A stretch of DNA of 64,000 bases from Variovorax paradoxus (GCF_902712855.1 NZ_LR743507.1:2652001-2716000), one strand, 5' to 3'; numbered from the stretch's first letter, positions 43,670 to 52,301 are shown. Program-made: numbers and translations. Notes: generated by a model not told the origin, from the letters alone.

Positions 43670-44350
43670 TCAGACTTCAGACCAGAGTCGTAACAGGTTG
43701 TGGTAGTGACCTGTGAGCGCCACCGTTTCCTCGCATTCGGCCACGCGGGAGCGCAGCTTCTGGATGTTTTGGTCGAGTTCGAACAGCATGCCGCGCTGCT
43801 GGTCGTTGCGCACCATGCTCTGCAGCCAGAAAAACGAGCAGACCCGCGTGCCGCTGGTCACCGGGTGAACACGATGCAGGCTGCTCGCGGGGTAAAGAAT
43901 CAGGTCGCCGGCCGGCAGCTTGACTTCGTGCGAGCCGTAGGTGTCGATCACTTCCAGCTCGCCGCCTTCGTAGTCCTCCGGTTCGCACAGGAAAAGCGTG
44001 CACGACAGGTCGGTGCGCAACTGCTGCGCGCTGCCGGGCAATGCCCGCACGGCGCCGTCGACATGCACGCCGTAATGCTCGCCACCCTCATAGCGATTGA
44101 AGAGCGGCGGCACGAACCGCAACGGCAATGCCGCGGAGAAAAAGAGGGCGTTGCGGGCCAGCGCGGCGAGCACTGCGGCGCCGAGTTCGCGGCCCACCTG
44201 CGACTGCTCCGGCAGCTGGCGATTGCGCTTCACCTGGGCTCCCTGGTCGCCGACGGTCTGCCGTCCGTCGATCCAGTTCGTCGCGTCCAGCGCCGTACGC
44301 ATGGCGCGTACCTGGTCGGGGCTCAGAACGTCGGGCACATGCAGCATCAT
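43670..44350 (-). CDS. piuC: Fe(II)/2-oxoglutarate-dependent PKHD-type hydroxylase PiuC
   Basis: A 226-residue iron-dependent dioxygenase. The 2-His-1-Asp metal site is in HYGVHVDGAVRALPG and SSLHRVHPVTSGTRVCSFFW (with Arg for 2-oxoglutarate), preceded by PPLFNRYEGGEHYG. PiuC lies beside PiuA/Fiu siderophore receptors in many genomes and is Fur-regulated; its substrate is not known. Here it follows the Fiu-type receptor on the same strand, after a terminator-like hairpin that would make its level lower. The start is MMLHVPDVL (two adjacent ATG). Confidence 0.94.
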   Translation of the reverse strand: MMLHVPDVLSPDQVRAMRTALDATNWIDGRQTVGDQGAQVKRNRQLPEQSQVGRELGAAVLAALARNALFFSAALPLRFVPPLFNRYEGGEHYGVHVDGAVRALPGSAQQLRTDLSCTLFLCEPEDYEGGELEVIDTYGSHEVKLPAGDLILYPASSLHRVHPVTSGTRVCSFFWLQSMVRNDQQRGMLFELDQNIQKLRSRVAECEETVALTGHYHNLLRLWSEV

Positions 44351-44371
44351 TTTTCAGAGACTCCGCAAAGA

Positions 44372-44398
44372 GAAAAGCCCCGGCGAAGGGCCGGGGCT
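44372..44398 (-). terminator. Terminator or attenuator between the siderophore receptor and piuC
   Basis: AGCCCCGGC (44376-44384) and GCCGGGGCT (44390-44398), a perfect 9-bp stem with a 5-base loop, followed on the minus strand by TTTTCTCTTT. It lies 49 bases after the receptor stop. Confidence 0.85.
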
Positions 44399-44447
44399 CG
44401 AGTTTCGCACCGCGTGCCCGGCGAGCGGGGCACGGCGGCTGGAACGA

Positions 44448-46844
44448 TCAGAACGCGAAGTTCGCGGTGACCTTGTACGAGCGCGGCGTGCCCGGGGTGT
44501 AGCGGTAGCCGCTCTTGTTGATGGCCGACACGTAGTCCTTGTCGAACACGTTGTACACGTTGAACTGGATGTCCACGTTCTTGTTGATCCGGTAGGTCGC
44601 CATGGCATCGAACACCCAGTACGAGTCGACGAAGGCCGGCGTTCCCACGGCGCCGTCGGTGCCGCGCGAGAGCTTGCCGTTGTAGCGCGCGCCGCCGCCG
44701 ATGGTCAGGCCGAACGGCAGCTGGTACGTGGTCCAGAGCGTGAAGGCCTTCTTCGGCGTGTAGGCGAGGGCGGTGGAGCCGTCGGCCAGCACCGAAGGCC
44801 CGCTCAGCACGCGGGTGTTCATGGTGGTGAAGCCCGAGGTGACGCCCCAGTTGTCGGTGATTGCGCCCGACACGCCCAGCTCGACGCCCTGCACGCGCTT
44901 CTTGCCGGTCTGGTAGTACTGCTGCGACACCGTGTCCTGCACCACGTCGTTGCTCACGTCGGTGCGGTACAGAGCGGCCGTCAGTGCCACGCGCTTGTTC
45001 AGCACGTCCCACTTGGTGCCGAGCTCGTAGGTCTTGGCCTTCTGCGGCAGGAAGTCGGTGCGACCGGCGCTGTTGCCTGTGCCGCTCGCGGCCAGCTGGA
45101 AGTTCGCGCCGCCCGGCGGCTGGGCTGCCGTGCCGTAGGCGGCGTAGATGCTGCTGTTCTCGGTCGGCTTGTAGACCAGGCCGATCTTGCCCGAGAGCAG
45201 GTTGTCCGACAGCTTCAGATTGGTCGGCGCGATCGTGGCGGTCTGCGGGCCATTGCCGGTGCGTGCCAGCGTCAGCGCGGTCGCGTTGTACGTGGTCGAG
45301 TAGTGGTCATAGCGCAGGCCGCCCGTCAGCTGCCACTGCTCGTTGAACTTCAGCGTGTCGAAGGCGTACAGGCCGATGGTGTCGGTGCTGCCGTCGGAGC
45401 CCGTGCCGTTGGAGACGCGGTTGTAGCCGCTCACGTACGGGTTCGGGTTGTACAGGTTGGCTGCAGGCCACGAACCGATCGCGGCCAGCGTGGTGCCCAC
45501 GCTCGCGAAGCCCGGCGCGTAGAAGTTGTTGGCGCGCTGCGTCTCGCGAACGAACTCGAGGCCGCCGTTGAACGAGTGGCTGATGCTGCCCGTGTTGAAC
45601 TTGGCCGACACGCTCGTCTGGTTGGTGAAGATCGTGTTTTCCTGGTCCTTGTTGGTGGGCAGGTTGCGCGTGACTGTCCAACTGGCCGGCAGTGTCGGGA
45701 TCACGGTGTTCAGGAAGCCCGAGTTCGCGGCCGGAAGCTGGCCCACGCCGCTGGTCGAAGCCGTGAGGCCGCCGCCCATGAACGACGTCAGCATGTAGTC
45801 CTGCGAGGTCTTGCCATAGCGCGTGGTGTTGCGCAGCGTGATGTCGGGCGTCAGGTCGTGCTCGATGCGTGCCGTGAACATGTCGGCGGTCACGTTGTCG
45901 AAGTCCGAGCTGGTGCCGTAGAAGTTGCTCGAGTCGACGCGCGGCGCGAAATTCAGGAAGGTGCGACGTGCCAGGCCACTGCGGATCGCGGTGGCGTCGG
46001 GCGTCGTGTAGCCGGGCAGGCCGATGGTGGGCACGCCGCCGTCGGGAACGTTGTTCTGCTTGACGTGCAGGTAGTCGAAGTACAGGCGGGTCGGGCTGTT
46101 CAGGCCGAGCGCGATCGACGGTGCGATGGCTTCGCGCTTGTTCTTCACGAAGTCGCGGCCGGCCACGCCGGCGTCTTCGACCACCGCATTGAGGCGGAAC
46201 GCCGCCCCGATCCCGTTGGCGCTGCTGAGCGACTTGTTCCAGTCGACGCTGCCGCGCTTGAAGTCGGCGCTGCCGAAACCGATCGAACCCGTGAAGCTGT
46301 CTTCGAGCTTCGGCTTCTTGGTCACGAGGTTGATGTAGCCGGTGGGCGACGTGCGGCCCACGTCGGTGCCCGATGGCCCCTTCACTACTTCGACCTGTTC
46401 GATGTTGAAGATGTCGCGCGACACCGAGCCCAGGTCGCGAATGCCGTCGACGAAGATGGCGCTGGAGCTGTCGAAGCCGCGCATGAACACGGCGTCGCCG
46501 GTGTTCGTGTTGCCGTTCTCACCGAGGAAGAACGTGCCCACGCCGGGCGTGTTGCGCAGCGCCTCGGTCAGCGTGGTCGCGCCCTGGTCGCGAATGACCT
46601 GTTCCTTGATGACCTGGATCGTCTGCGGTGTGTTCAGCAGCGGCGCGGTGAACTTGGGGTTGGCGGACGTGTCGGCCTTGTAGTCGACGCTCGACGAGTC
46701 CTGCACGCGCACTTCCGGCAGCGCGTTGCTGGATTGGGCGAACGCGGAAGGCGCCGCGATGGCCATCAGGGTGGCGGCAGCAGCGCCGGAAAGATGAGGA
46801 ACGGCGCGCGCGACGGCGTGTTTGCGGCTCTTGATGTAGGCCAT
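44448..46844 (-). CDS. fiu: TonB-dependent siderophore receptor, Fiu type
   Basis: A 798-residue outer-membrane receptor for catecholate siderophores. The signal peptide is at residues 1-36 (cleavage near SAFA-QSSN). The plug domain is at about 60-175 with PQTIQVIKEQVIRDQGATTL, TPGVGTFFLGENGNTNTGDA and GPSGTDVGRTSPTGYINLVT. A 22-strand barrel follows and ends in the canonical Phe (SYKVTANFAF). The downstream partner piuC and the length match Fiu/PiuA, which take up monomeric catechols such as dihydroxybenzoylserine. A Fur-like site lies upstream. Confidence 0.92.
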   Translation of the reverse strand: MAYIKSRKHAVARAVPHLSGAAAATLMAIAAPSAFAQSSNALPEVRVQDSSSVDYKADTSANPKFTAPLLNTPQTIQVIKEQVIRDQGATTLTEALRNTPGVGTFFLGENGNTNTGDAVFMRGFDSSSAIFVDGIRDLGSVSRDIFNIEQVEVVKGPSGTDVGRTSPTGYINLVTKKPKLEDSFTGSIGFGSADFKRGSVDWNKSLSSANGIGAAFRLNAVVEDAGVAGRDFVKNKREAIAPSIALGLNSPTRLYFDYLHVKQNNVPDGGVPTIGLPGYTTPDATAIRSGLARRTFLNFAPRVDSSNFYGTSSDFDNVTADMFTARIEHDLTPDITLRNTTRYGKTSQDYMLTSFMGGGLTASTSGVGQLPAANSGFLNTVIPTLPASWTVTRNLPTNKDQENTIFTNQTSVSAKFNTGSISHSFNGGLEFVRETQRANNFYAPGFASVGTTLAAIGSWPAANLYNPNPYVSGYNRVSNGTGSDGSTDTIGLYAFDTLKFNEQWQLTGGLRYDHYSTTYNATALTLARTGNGPQTATIAPTNLKLSDNLLSGKIGLVYKPTENSSIYAAYGTAAQPPGGANFQLAASGTGNSAGRTDFLPQKAKTYELGTKWDVLNKRVALTAALYRTDVSNDVVQDTVSQQYYQTGKKRVQGVELGVSGAITDNWGVTSGFTTMNTRVLSGPSVLADGSTALAYTPKKAFTLWTTYQLPFGLTIGGGARYNGKLSRGTDGAVGTPAFVDSYWVFDAMATYRINKNVDIQFNVYNVFDKDYVSAINKSGYRYTPGTPRSYKVTANFAF

Positions 46845-46971
46845 GAAGTTTTTTTCTCCGAAAGAGGCGGCGGCAGGAACTCGACTGGCTGATGTCCGTG
46901 CAGCCGGCTTTCAGAAGAAGCGGGGCGGACTGGCTGGGTGAGTCGCCTTACATGCGTGTAAAGCGTGTGAA

Positions 46972-46986
46972 TGATATTGCTTCTCA
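46972..46986 (-). promoter_or_regulatory. Fur-box-like site upstream of the siderophore receptor
   Basis: Read on the minus strand, TGAGAAGCAATATCA agrees with the 7-1-7 Fur consensus at 11 of 14 positions and includes a TATCAT that could be the -10. It is 128 bases before the start codon. Confidence 0.55.
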
Positions 46987-47018
46987 ATTGCAAAGTAAGC
47001 AAAAGACTACGTGAAGAT

Positions 47019-47037
47019 GCCAATAGTTCTCATTGGC
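47019..47037. other. Inverted repeat upstream of the siderophore receptor
   Basis: GCCAAT-AGTTCTC-ATTGGC, perfect 6-base arms with a 7-base centre, about 33 bases beyond the Fur-like site and near the stop of the reductase gene. It could be an operator for a second regulator; function unknown. Confidence 0.35.
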
Positions 47038-47071
47038 TGTTGTGCTCGCACAACTTGCGGCATCAGAAAGT

Positions 47072-48436
47072 TCAGTAGACGTCGCGTCGATAGCGCCCGC
47101 TGGCGATGAGGTCGCGCACGAATTCATCGCCAGTGATCTGCCTCAGTGCGCCATCCACGCCGGAAGCCATGCCCTGCAAGCTCCCGCACACGTAGATTGC
47201 CGCGCCGCCTTGCAGCCATTGCAGAAGCGTGTCGGCCGATTGCAGCAGCCGGTGCTGCACATAGAGACGCTCCGCCTGGTCGCGCGAGAACACCATGTCG
47301 AGCCGTTGCAGCACGCCGTTGGCCTGCCATGTCTCGATTTCGCTGCGGTACAGGAAATCGTGCGCGGCCTGGCGCTCGCCGAACACCAGCCAGTTCTCGT
47401 GCCGGCTGGCGGCGACGCGTGCGCGCAGGTGCGCTCGCAGTCCGGCCAGCCCGGTGCCGTTGCCGATGAGGATCAGCGGGCGCCGATCGTTGCCGTCCAG
47501 GCGGAACGCGGTGTGCGGGCGCAGGCGCAATGCGACGGTATCGCCGACCGTGAGCGTAGACGTGAGCAGGCCCGACGCCGCGCCGAGCGTGCCATCGGGG
47601 TGCTGTTCCTGCCGCACGAGAAGCTGCAGCTCGCCGTCGCCGGGCAGTGACGCGATCGAGTAATCGCGCGGACGGTTCGGGTCGCTTGCGACAGTGATCT
47701 GAACCAGGTCGCCGGAAGACCACTGCGGCATCGCGTCCGCCTGCGGCTTCAGTCCGAGGTGGAAGACCGGCGCGCCGGCACTGCCCGGGTTGAGCAGTTC
47801 GCGCGCGACGAGCCGCCACGGCGTGAATGCAGCCTCTGCGGCTTGGTCGCCAGTGGCGGCGGCATCGCCCCAATGCGCGTGCCATCGGGCGAGCGATTCC
47901 GAGTCGCTGTTGTCGACGTCGATGCGCTCGAACTCGCGCGTCGCGCCGGCTGCATGCAGCCAGTCGTCGAGCGTGCGTCCGAAGCCGCAGAAGTGGGCGT
48001 ACTGACGGTCTCCCAGCGCGAGCACGGCATAGCGAAGCGACGGCAATGCAGGCACAGACGCCATCACCCGCTCGGCGAACACGCTCGCGCCGTCAGGGGC
48101 ATCGCCTTCGCCGTAGGTGCTCGCGATGAAGAGTGCGCGGCCGGTTGCGGACAACGTCGGCGCGTCGAGCGCATTCAGTTCCATCACGCGCGCTGGAGTG
48201 CCGGACGCGCTCAGTTGCCGGGCGGTCTGCCAGGCGATGGCCTCGGCCTGGCCGGTCTGGCTGGCGAACAGCACCAGCACGGGTGCTGCGTTGCCGTCAC
48301 CGCGGGAGAGCGCTGCGGCATCGCGCGCCGTGGCGGCGTGCCGATGCCGTTCGCGCAGGTAGATCGACGCGCACAGCGCCGCGTAGGCCACCACGGTGGA
48401 ACCGGCGCCCATTGCGCGCCATGCCAACTCGCTCAT
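47072..48436 (-). CDS. Membrane-anchored flavodoxin/NADPH reductase (CysJ/CPR-like)
   Basis: A 454-residue diflavin reductase. An N-terminal membrane segment (about residues 10-27, GSTVVAYAALCASIYLRERH) is followed by a flavodoxin-like FMN domain (about 52-190, VLVLFASQTGQAEAIAWQTA), then a ferredoxin-NADP reductase part with RDYSIASLPGDGELQL for FAD, LILIGNGTGLAGLRAHLRAR for NADP and YVCGSLQGMASGVDGAL at the end. Electrons would run NADPH to FAD to FMN. It overlaps ApbE by ATGA and ends the PepSY-DUF2271-DUF4198-ApbE cluster. A role as ferric or flavin reductase for the exported proteins is inferred. The substrate partner is unknown. Confidence 0.9.
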   Translation of the reverse strand: MSELAWRAMGAGSTVVAYAALCASIYLRERHRHAATARDAAALSRGDGNAAPVLVLFASQTGQAEAIAWQTARQLSASGTPARVMELNALDAPTLSATGRALFIASTYGEGDAPDGASVFAERVMASVPALPSLRYAVLALGDRQYAHFCGFGRTLDDWLHAAGATREFERIDVDNSDSESLARWHAHWGDAAATGDQAAEAAFTPWRLVARELLNPGSAGAPVFHLGLKPQADAMPQWSSGDLVQITVASDPNRPRDYSIASLPGDGELQLLVRQEQHPDGTLGAASGLLTSTLTVGDTVALRLRPHTAFRLDGNDRRPLILIGNGTGLAGLRAHLRARVAASRHENWLVFGERQAAHDFLYRSEIETWQANGVLQRLDMVFSRDQAERLYVQHRLLQSADTLLQWLQGGAAIYVCGSLQGMASGVDGALRQITGDEFVRDLIASGRYRRDVY

Positions 48437-49443
48437 GTCGGGGGCGCGGCGGACCAGGCGGGCGTGCAGCGCACGATGGGAGACGCTGCGTTGGACCCGT
48501 GGCTCGCGAATAGCGCGGCAATGTCGTGCCGCTCTGCAAAGGCGAAGCCTTCGTCAGGGCCGAGCACCGTCAGCACAGTGGCCAGTGCATCGGCCTGCAT
48601 GCATTCCGCATGCAGCACCGTGACGCTGGCCAGTGCGTGCGCAGCGGGCTCGCCCGTGCGCGGATCGATGGTGTGGGACCAGCTGCGTCCCGCGTCGGTG
48701 TGCCGGTGCCAGCGGTCGCCCGAAGTGGCCACGGCCATGCCGGCGAGCGCGACGCGGCGTCTCGAGTCCGCTTCGCCGTCGACGAGCACCTGCCAGGGCT
48801 GGCCGTCCGGCCGCCGGCCGATGCCGCGCAGTTCGCCGCCCACTTCGAACAGCAGGTCATCGAGGCCGAGTGCGCGCAGAGCGTCCACCCCGTGGTCCAC
48901 GGCAAAGCCCTTGGCAATGCCCGACAGGTCGAGCGTCACGCCGCCCGGCTGCGTCAGCGAGCCTTCTGCGGCATCGAAAGCCAGCCGCTGCCACCCGGCG
49001 CGCGCGCGGGCCTCCGCCAGCGCCGCTTCGCTTGGCAGCCGGTGTTCCTTCGCTTCGGGGCCGAAGCCCCAGCAGGCGACCAGCGGTCCGACGGTCGGGT
49101 CGACCGCGCCGCCGCTGGCATCGGCCCAGTGCAAGGCGCACCGCATCACTGCGGCGAACTCGGCGGGCAGCACATGACGCGACCCGGCTGCCGCCCGGTT
49201 GAACCGGCCGATGTCGGAGTCCGGCTCCCAGTGGCTCATCTGCGCAATCACCCGTTGCAGCGCGGCGTCGATCGCGGCGCGCACCGTGGGCAGCGGCAGC
49301 ATGCGCGGATTGTCGAAGCGCAGCGACCACGTCGTGCCCATCGTCTGCCCGCCGAGCTGTTGCAGCCTGGCGGGATCGGCGGGACGCGGGACCGCGGCGT
49401 TGGCGTAGCCGCCAGCGCGCCAGGTGCTGAAGGAAATGCCCAA
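48433..49443 (-). CDS. apbE: FAD:protein FMN transferase ApbE
   Basis: A 336-residue ApbE that covalently attaches FMN to Thr/Ser in target proteins using FAD and Mg. Seen: QTMGTTWSLRF, SDIGRFNRA, DLSGIAKGFAVDHGVDAL, VGGELRGIGRRPDGQPWQV and ATSGDRWHRHTDAGRSWSHT with IDPRTG. The likely start is TTG at 49443 (MGISFSTWR) with GAGG just upstream; no ATG is suitable. No signal peptide or lipobox can be found, although most ApbE proteins act in the periplasm. It overlaps the reductase (ATGA) and follows the DUF4198 gene by 20 bases. The likely target is the DUF2271 protein in the same cluster. Confidence 0.9.
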   Translation of the reverse strand: MGISFSTWRAGGYANAAVPRPADPARLQQLGGQTMGTTWSLRFDNPRMLPLPTVRAAIDAALQRVIAQMSHWEPDSDIGRFNRAAAGSRHVLPAEFAAVMRCALHWADASGGAVDPTVGPLVACWGFGPEAKEHRLPSEAALAEARARAGWQRLAFDAAEGSLTQPGGVTLDLSGIAKGFAVDHGVDALRALGLDDLLFEVGGELRGIGRRPDGQPWQVLVDGEADSRRRVALAGMAVATSGDRWHRHTDAGRSWSHTIDPRTGEPAAHALASVTVLHAECMQADALATVLTVLGPDEGFAFAERHDIAALFASHGSNAASPIVRCTPAWSAAPPT

Positions 49444-49463
49444 GATGCCTCGTGGCTCCGGCG

Positions 49464-50270
49464 TCAGGGCATCACTTCGAGGGTGGCGGCGTAGCTCAGG
49501 CGGCGTTCCTTGGCTTGCGGCACCGAGGTCTTGTTGTCCTTGGTGCTGGCGTCGAGCCAATACATGCCGGCGGCCGGCCAGGTCACGCTGAACTGGCCCT
49601 TGTCGTCGGTCTTCATCTTGAGTTCCTCGAGCTTGTCGCGGTATTGCGTATTGCCGGCGGTCACGGTCACGTCGAGGTCCTTGGCCGGCTGGCCGTCGAT
49701 GTGCAGCGTGAAGGTGGCCTTCTCGCCCTTGGCGAGGTCGGTCGGGCTGCCGCTGGTGATCAGCTCGAGGCCCTGCCCGGTCGGCTTGAGCGCGGAGGGC
49801 TTGCCGACGGTCACGAAGGTCTCGATGCGGCCGGACGATTGGGTGATCGTCACGTCCTGCGCGTCTGCCGGGATGTCCTTGGCGATGGTTTCGGCCGAGC
49901 CGCGCGCGCGCTTGGTCTGGCCGGTGGCCTTGTCCTTCCAGCTTGCGAAGGCGCCTGAGTTGATCACGGCGATGCGGTAGGTGCCTTGCTGGGCAACGCT
50001 GACGTCGAACACGTTGCGCAGCTTGAGCTTCGCTTCGCTTTCCGGCTTGACGCTGCTGCCGTCGGGCGCGGTGATCTGCAGGCCGTCGAGACGCAGCGGG
50101 GCATGGTTGGCGACGAAGAGATCGTTCGATACCGCGGCATCGACGCTCACGGTGTCGGCCTTCGAGAACACGGTGGACGAGGGCAGCAGCCACGCGTTAT
50201 GGGCCTGGGCCAGCGAAGCGGCCGACAGGGCGATGGCGAGGGCGGCGGTGCGCAGCGTGAAGTGGGTCAT
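49464..50270 (-). CDS. DUF4198 domain periplasmic protein
   Basis: A 268-residue precursor with a signal peptide (TAALAIALSAASLAQAHNAW, cleavage after AQA). The mature protein starts with HNAWLLPSSTVF and consists of beta-sandwich-like segments (DGLQITAPDGSSVKPESEAK, KGEKATFTLHIDGQPAKDLD and GQFSVTWPAAGMYWLDASTK). DUF4198 proteins are predicted periplasmic, with an N-terminal His that could bind metal. They occur in iron- and nickel-related clusters. Its exact role is unknown. It lies 38 bases after DUF2271 and 20 before apbE. Confidence 0.9.
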   Translation of the reverse strand: MTHFTLRTAALAIALSAASLAQAHNAWLLPSSTVFSKADTVSVDAAVSNDLFVANHAPLRLDGLQITAPDGSSVKPESEAKLKLRNVFDVSVAQQGTYRIAVINSGAFASWKDKATGQTKRARGSAETIAKDIPADAQDVTITQSSGRIETFVTVGKPSALKPTGQGLELITSGSPTDLAKGEKATFTLHIDGQPAKDLDVTVTAGNTQYRDKLEELKMKTDDKGQFSVTWPAAGMYWLDASTKDNKTSVPQAKERRLSYAATLEVMP

Positions 50271-50308
50271 GACAGTTCCTTGAGGTGGCGGGCGGTGGTC
50301 GATGGGGA

Positions 50309-50842
50309 TCAGGGCTTGAGCTCGAGCTTGATCTCGCCCAGTTCTTCCTTGCCGATCCCTGTCGGCTGCGCCGCCGTCGTGGGTGGCCATTGGAAGGAGA
50401 TGCTCACGACTTCGCGGCCGCCGACCTCGCGGGCGGCTTCCACCACCAGCTTGTACGCGCCCGGCGCGAGCTTGGGCATGGCGCCCGTGCCTTCAGTGAA
50501 GCTCAGCTGGTGCTTGCCCGCGGGCTTGGTCGCGCCCGTCACGCCGTCGACCGGCACGGCGAGCTCGCGGCCGCCGCGGCGCCACCACTGGCGCAGGTCC
50601 TTCAGCCACTTCGTGCCTTCACCCTCAGGGTTGTTGGTCTTGGTGCGCACGTCATACCAGACGGCCAGCGTGCCGGCCACCGAGTTGTCCGCACGCTCGA
50701 TCCATGCAGCGACGTAGGGTCGGTGGTACTCCGAGACGTTCAGCCGCGGGATCTCGACATTGACGGCCAAGCCGGCCGCAAAGGCCGGGGCCGAGAACAG
50801 CGCCGATATGGCAAGCGGCGCGAGGGAATAGCGAACGTGCAC
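50309..50842 (-). CDS. DUF2271 periplasmic protein with flavinylation motif
   Basis: A 177-residue precursor with a signal peptide (SLAPLAISALFSAPAFAAGL, cleavage near residue 22-23). The mature protein has SEYHRPYVAAWIERADNSVA, the DUF2271 signature, and LRQWWRRGGRELAV. Residues 99-105 read DGVTGAT, the motif ApbE recognises in NqrC and RnfG (D-x-x-S/T-G-A-T), so Thr105 is a predicted FMN attachment site; apbE is two genes downstream. The protein would carry FMN in the periplasm and accept electrons from the PepSY membrane protein. It lies 36 bases after the PepSY gene. Confidence 0.88.
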   Translation of the reverse strand: MHVRYSLAPLAISALFSAPAFAAGLAVNVEIPRLNVSEYHRPYVAAWIERADNSVAGTLAVWYDVRTKTNNPEGEGTKWLKDLRQWWRRGGRELAVPVDGVTGATKPAGKHQLSFTEGTGAMPKLAPGAYKLVVEAAREVGGREVVSISFQWPPTTAAQPTGIGKEELGEIKLELKP

Positions 50843-50878
50843 GGGAAACCTCTTTTCCTGGATCGATGAAGAGACAAG

Positions 50879-51523
50879 TCAATGAATGAACAGCAGCGCG
50901 AGCAGCACCGGCACGACCAGCCCCATGCCCACCATCGGCCAGGTGAAGGGGCGGTTGCCCGCGTGCATCTTGAGAATGAACAGGCCGGTGATCGAGAAGA
51001 CCAGCGCGGCGCCCGCGAAGATGTCGATGAACCAGCTCCACGCGGCGCCGGTGTTGCGGCCCTTGTGGAGGTCATTGAAGTAGGAGAGCCAGCCGCGGTC
51101 GGTGCGCTCGTATTCGATCTCGCCATCGGCCAGGTTCAGCCGCAGCCATGCGTCGCCGCCGGGGCGGGGGAGCGAAAGGTAGATTTCGTCGTCGGACCAC
51201 TCGGCGTCGCGTCCGGCGGTGCCGATGTCCCATTGCTTCTGCACCCACGCCTGCAATTCGGCGGGAAGAGGGGCCTTGCCCTTCAGGGCCTTGGCATCGG
51301 GCAACTGCTTTTCGAGCTGTGCGCGAAGCGATTCGCCGACCGAGCCGCTCCGTTTGGTGACCGCCGGCCTGGCCTCGATCTGCCCCGCGTGGTTGAGCGT
51401 GAAGCCCGTGATGCTGAACAGGATCATCCCGATCAGGCAAATCGCCGAGCTGACCCAGTGCCATTCGTGCAGGGTCTTGAGCCAGTAGGCGCGGCGGCGA
51501 TTGTCGGTACGGGGGGCAGTCAT
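50879..51523 (-). CDS. PepSY-associated transmembrane protein
   Basis: A 214-residue protein with three membrane helices (about residues 22-42 WVSSAICLIGMILFSITGFT, 165-187 and 195-213) and a periplasmic PepSY-like region between the first two (LYFNDLHKGRNTGAAW end). Conserved His are in KTLHEWHWVSS, TLNHAGQ and DLHKGR, as in PepSY_TM proteins that bind heme or pass electrons across the membrane. It is the first gene of the five-gene cluster. A Fur-box-like site lies 26 bases upstream of the start. Confidence 0.9.
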   Translation of the reverse strand: MTAPRTDNRRRAYWLKTLHEWHWVSSAICLIGMILFSITGFTLNHAGQIEARPAVTKRSGSVGESLRAQLEKQLPDAKALKGKAPLPAELQAWVQKQWDIGTAGRDAEWSDDEIYLSLPRPGGDAWLRLNLADGEIEYERTDRGWLSYFNDLHKGRNTGAAWSWFIDIFAGAALVFSITGLFILKMHAGNRPFTWPMVGMGLVVPVLLALLFIH

Positions 51524-51548
51524 CGAAGGCGCGGATTTTATCCGCGCA

Positions 51549-51567
51549 AATGAGAATGACTGTTATT
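51549..51567. promoter_or_regulatory. Fur-box-like site upstream of the PepSY cluster
   Basis: AATGAGAATGACTGTTATT matches the palindrome AATGAGAAT-N-ATTCTCATT at 15 of 18 positions, 26 bases before the PepSY start. Confidence 0.65.
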
Positions 51568-51594
51568 CGTGCGAAGTTAAGTTACGTAAAGCAA

Positions 51595-51618
51595 TAAAAA
51601 ACGGGGCCGAGGCCCCGT
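51595..51618 (-). terminator. Terminator of bacterioferritin
   Basis: ACGGGGCC-GA-GGCCCCGT (51601-51618) with a run of six A on the left, which is TTTTTT on the minus-strand transcript. Confidence 0.9.
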
Positions 51619-51653
51619 GATCTGTCTGCGTGCCGGACCGGCAACCTCGCGAT

Positions 51654-52130
51654 TTACTCGAGCTCGCCCATCTGCGACTGCAGGTAGTTCTGCAGGCCGA
51701 CGCGATCGATCAGGTCGATCTGCGTTTCGAGGAAGTCGATGTGCTCTTCGGTGTCGTCCAGGATTTCCTGGAGCAGGTCGCGCGAGACGTAGTCGCGAAC
51801 CGACTCGCAATGCGCAATGCCGTCCTTGATGGTGGCCTGCGCGCCGGTTTCCGCGCCGAGGTCGCAACGCAGCAGTTCGGGCACGTCTTCGCCGATGTTC
51901 AGCTTGCCCAGGTCCTGCAGGTTCGGCAGTCCGTCGAGCATGAAGATGCGGTCCATGAGCTTGTCGGCATGCTTCATTTCGCCGATCGACTCTTCGTATT
52001 CCTTCTTCGCCAGCTTGTCCAGACCCCAGTGCTTGAGCATGCGGTAATGGAGAAAGTACTGGTTGATCGCGGTGAGCTCGTTCTTGAGCTGCGCCTGCAG
52101 ATGTTCGATGACCTTGGGGTCGCCCTTCAT
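51654..52130 (-). CDS. bfr: Bacterioferritin
   Basis: A 158-residue subunit of the 24-mer heme-ferritin that stores iron. The ferroxidase ligands are present: Glu18 in LKNELTAINQYF, Glu51 and His54 in GEMKHADKLMDRIF, Glu94 in the CDLGAETGAQ region and the C-terminal Glu127/His130 in DDTEEHIDFLETQ. Met52 is the heme ligand shared between two subunits. The start MKGDPKVIEHL has GGAAAA upstream. It shares a 253-base intergenic region with ahpC in divergent orientation. Confidence 0.97.
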   Translation of the reverse strand: MKGDPKVIEHLQAQLKNELTAINQYFLHYRMLKHWGLDKLAKKEYEESIGEMKHADKLMDRIFMLDGLPNLQDLGKLNIGEDVPELLRCDLGAETGAQATIKDGIAHCESVRDYVSRDLLQEILDDTEEHIDFLETQIDLIDRVGLQNYLQSQMGELE

Positions 52131-52301
52131 GATCGTTTTCCTTGTTCTGAAAGCGGTGATTGTCAGAGCGGTGGACAAGCACTTGCAAGCAATCCCATGC
52201 TGCGCCGGTCTGCATGCGTTTGATCGTGATACACGTTCGTATTGCGCAGTGGGATCTACGGTTGACCGTGATCGCGAACATAGCAAGCCCCAATACTTTT
52301 A

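Noticed and set aside
48433..50193. A 586-codon open frame extending apbE upstream
   Set aside because: Its first part is the DUF4198 gene read in the wrong frame. Only the part from about 49443 has ApbE motifs.
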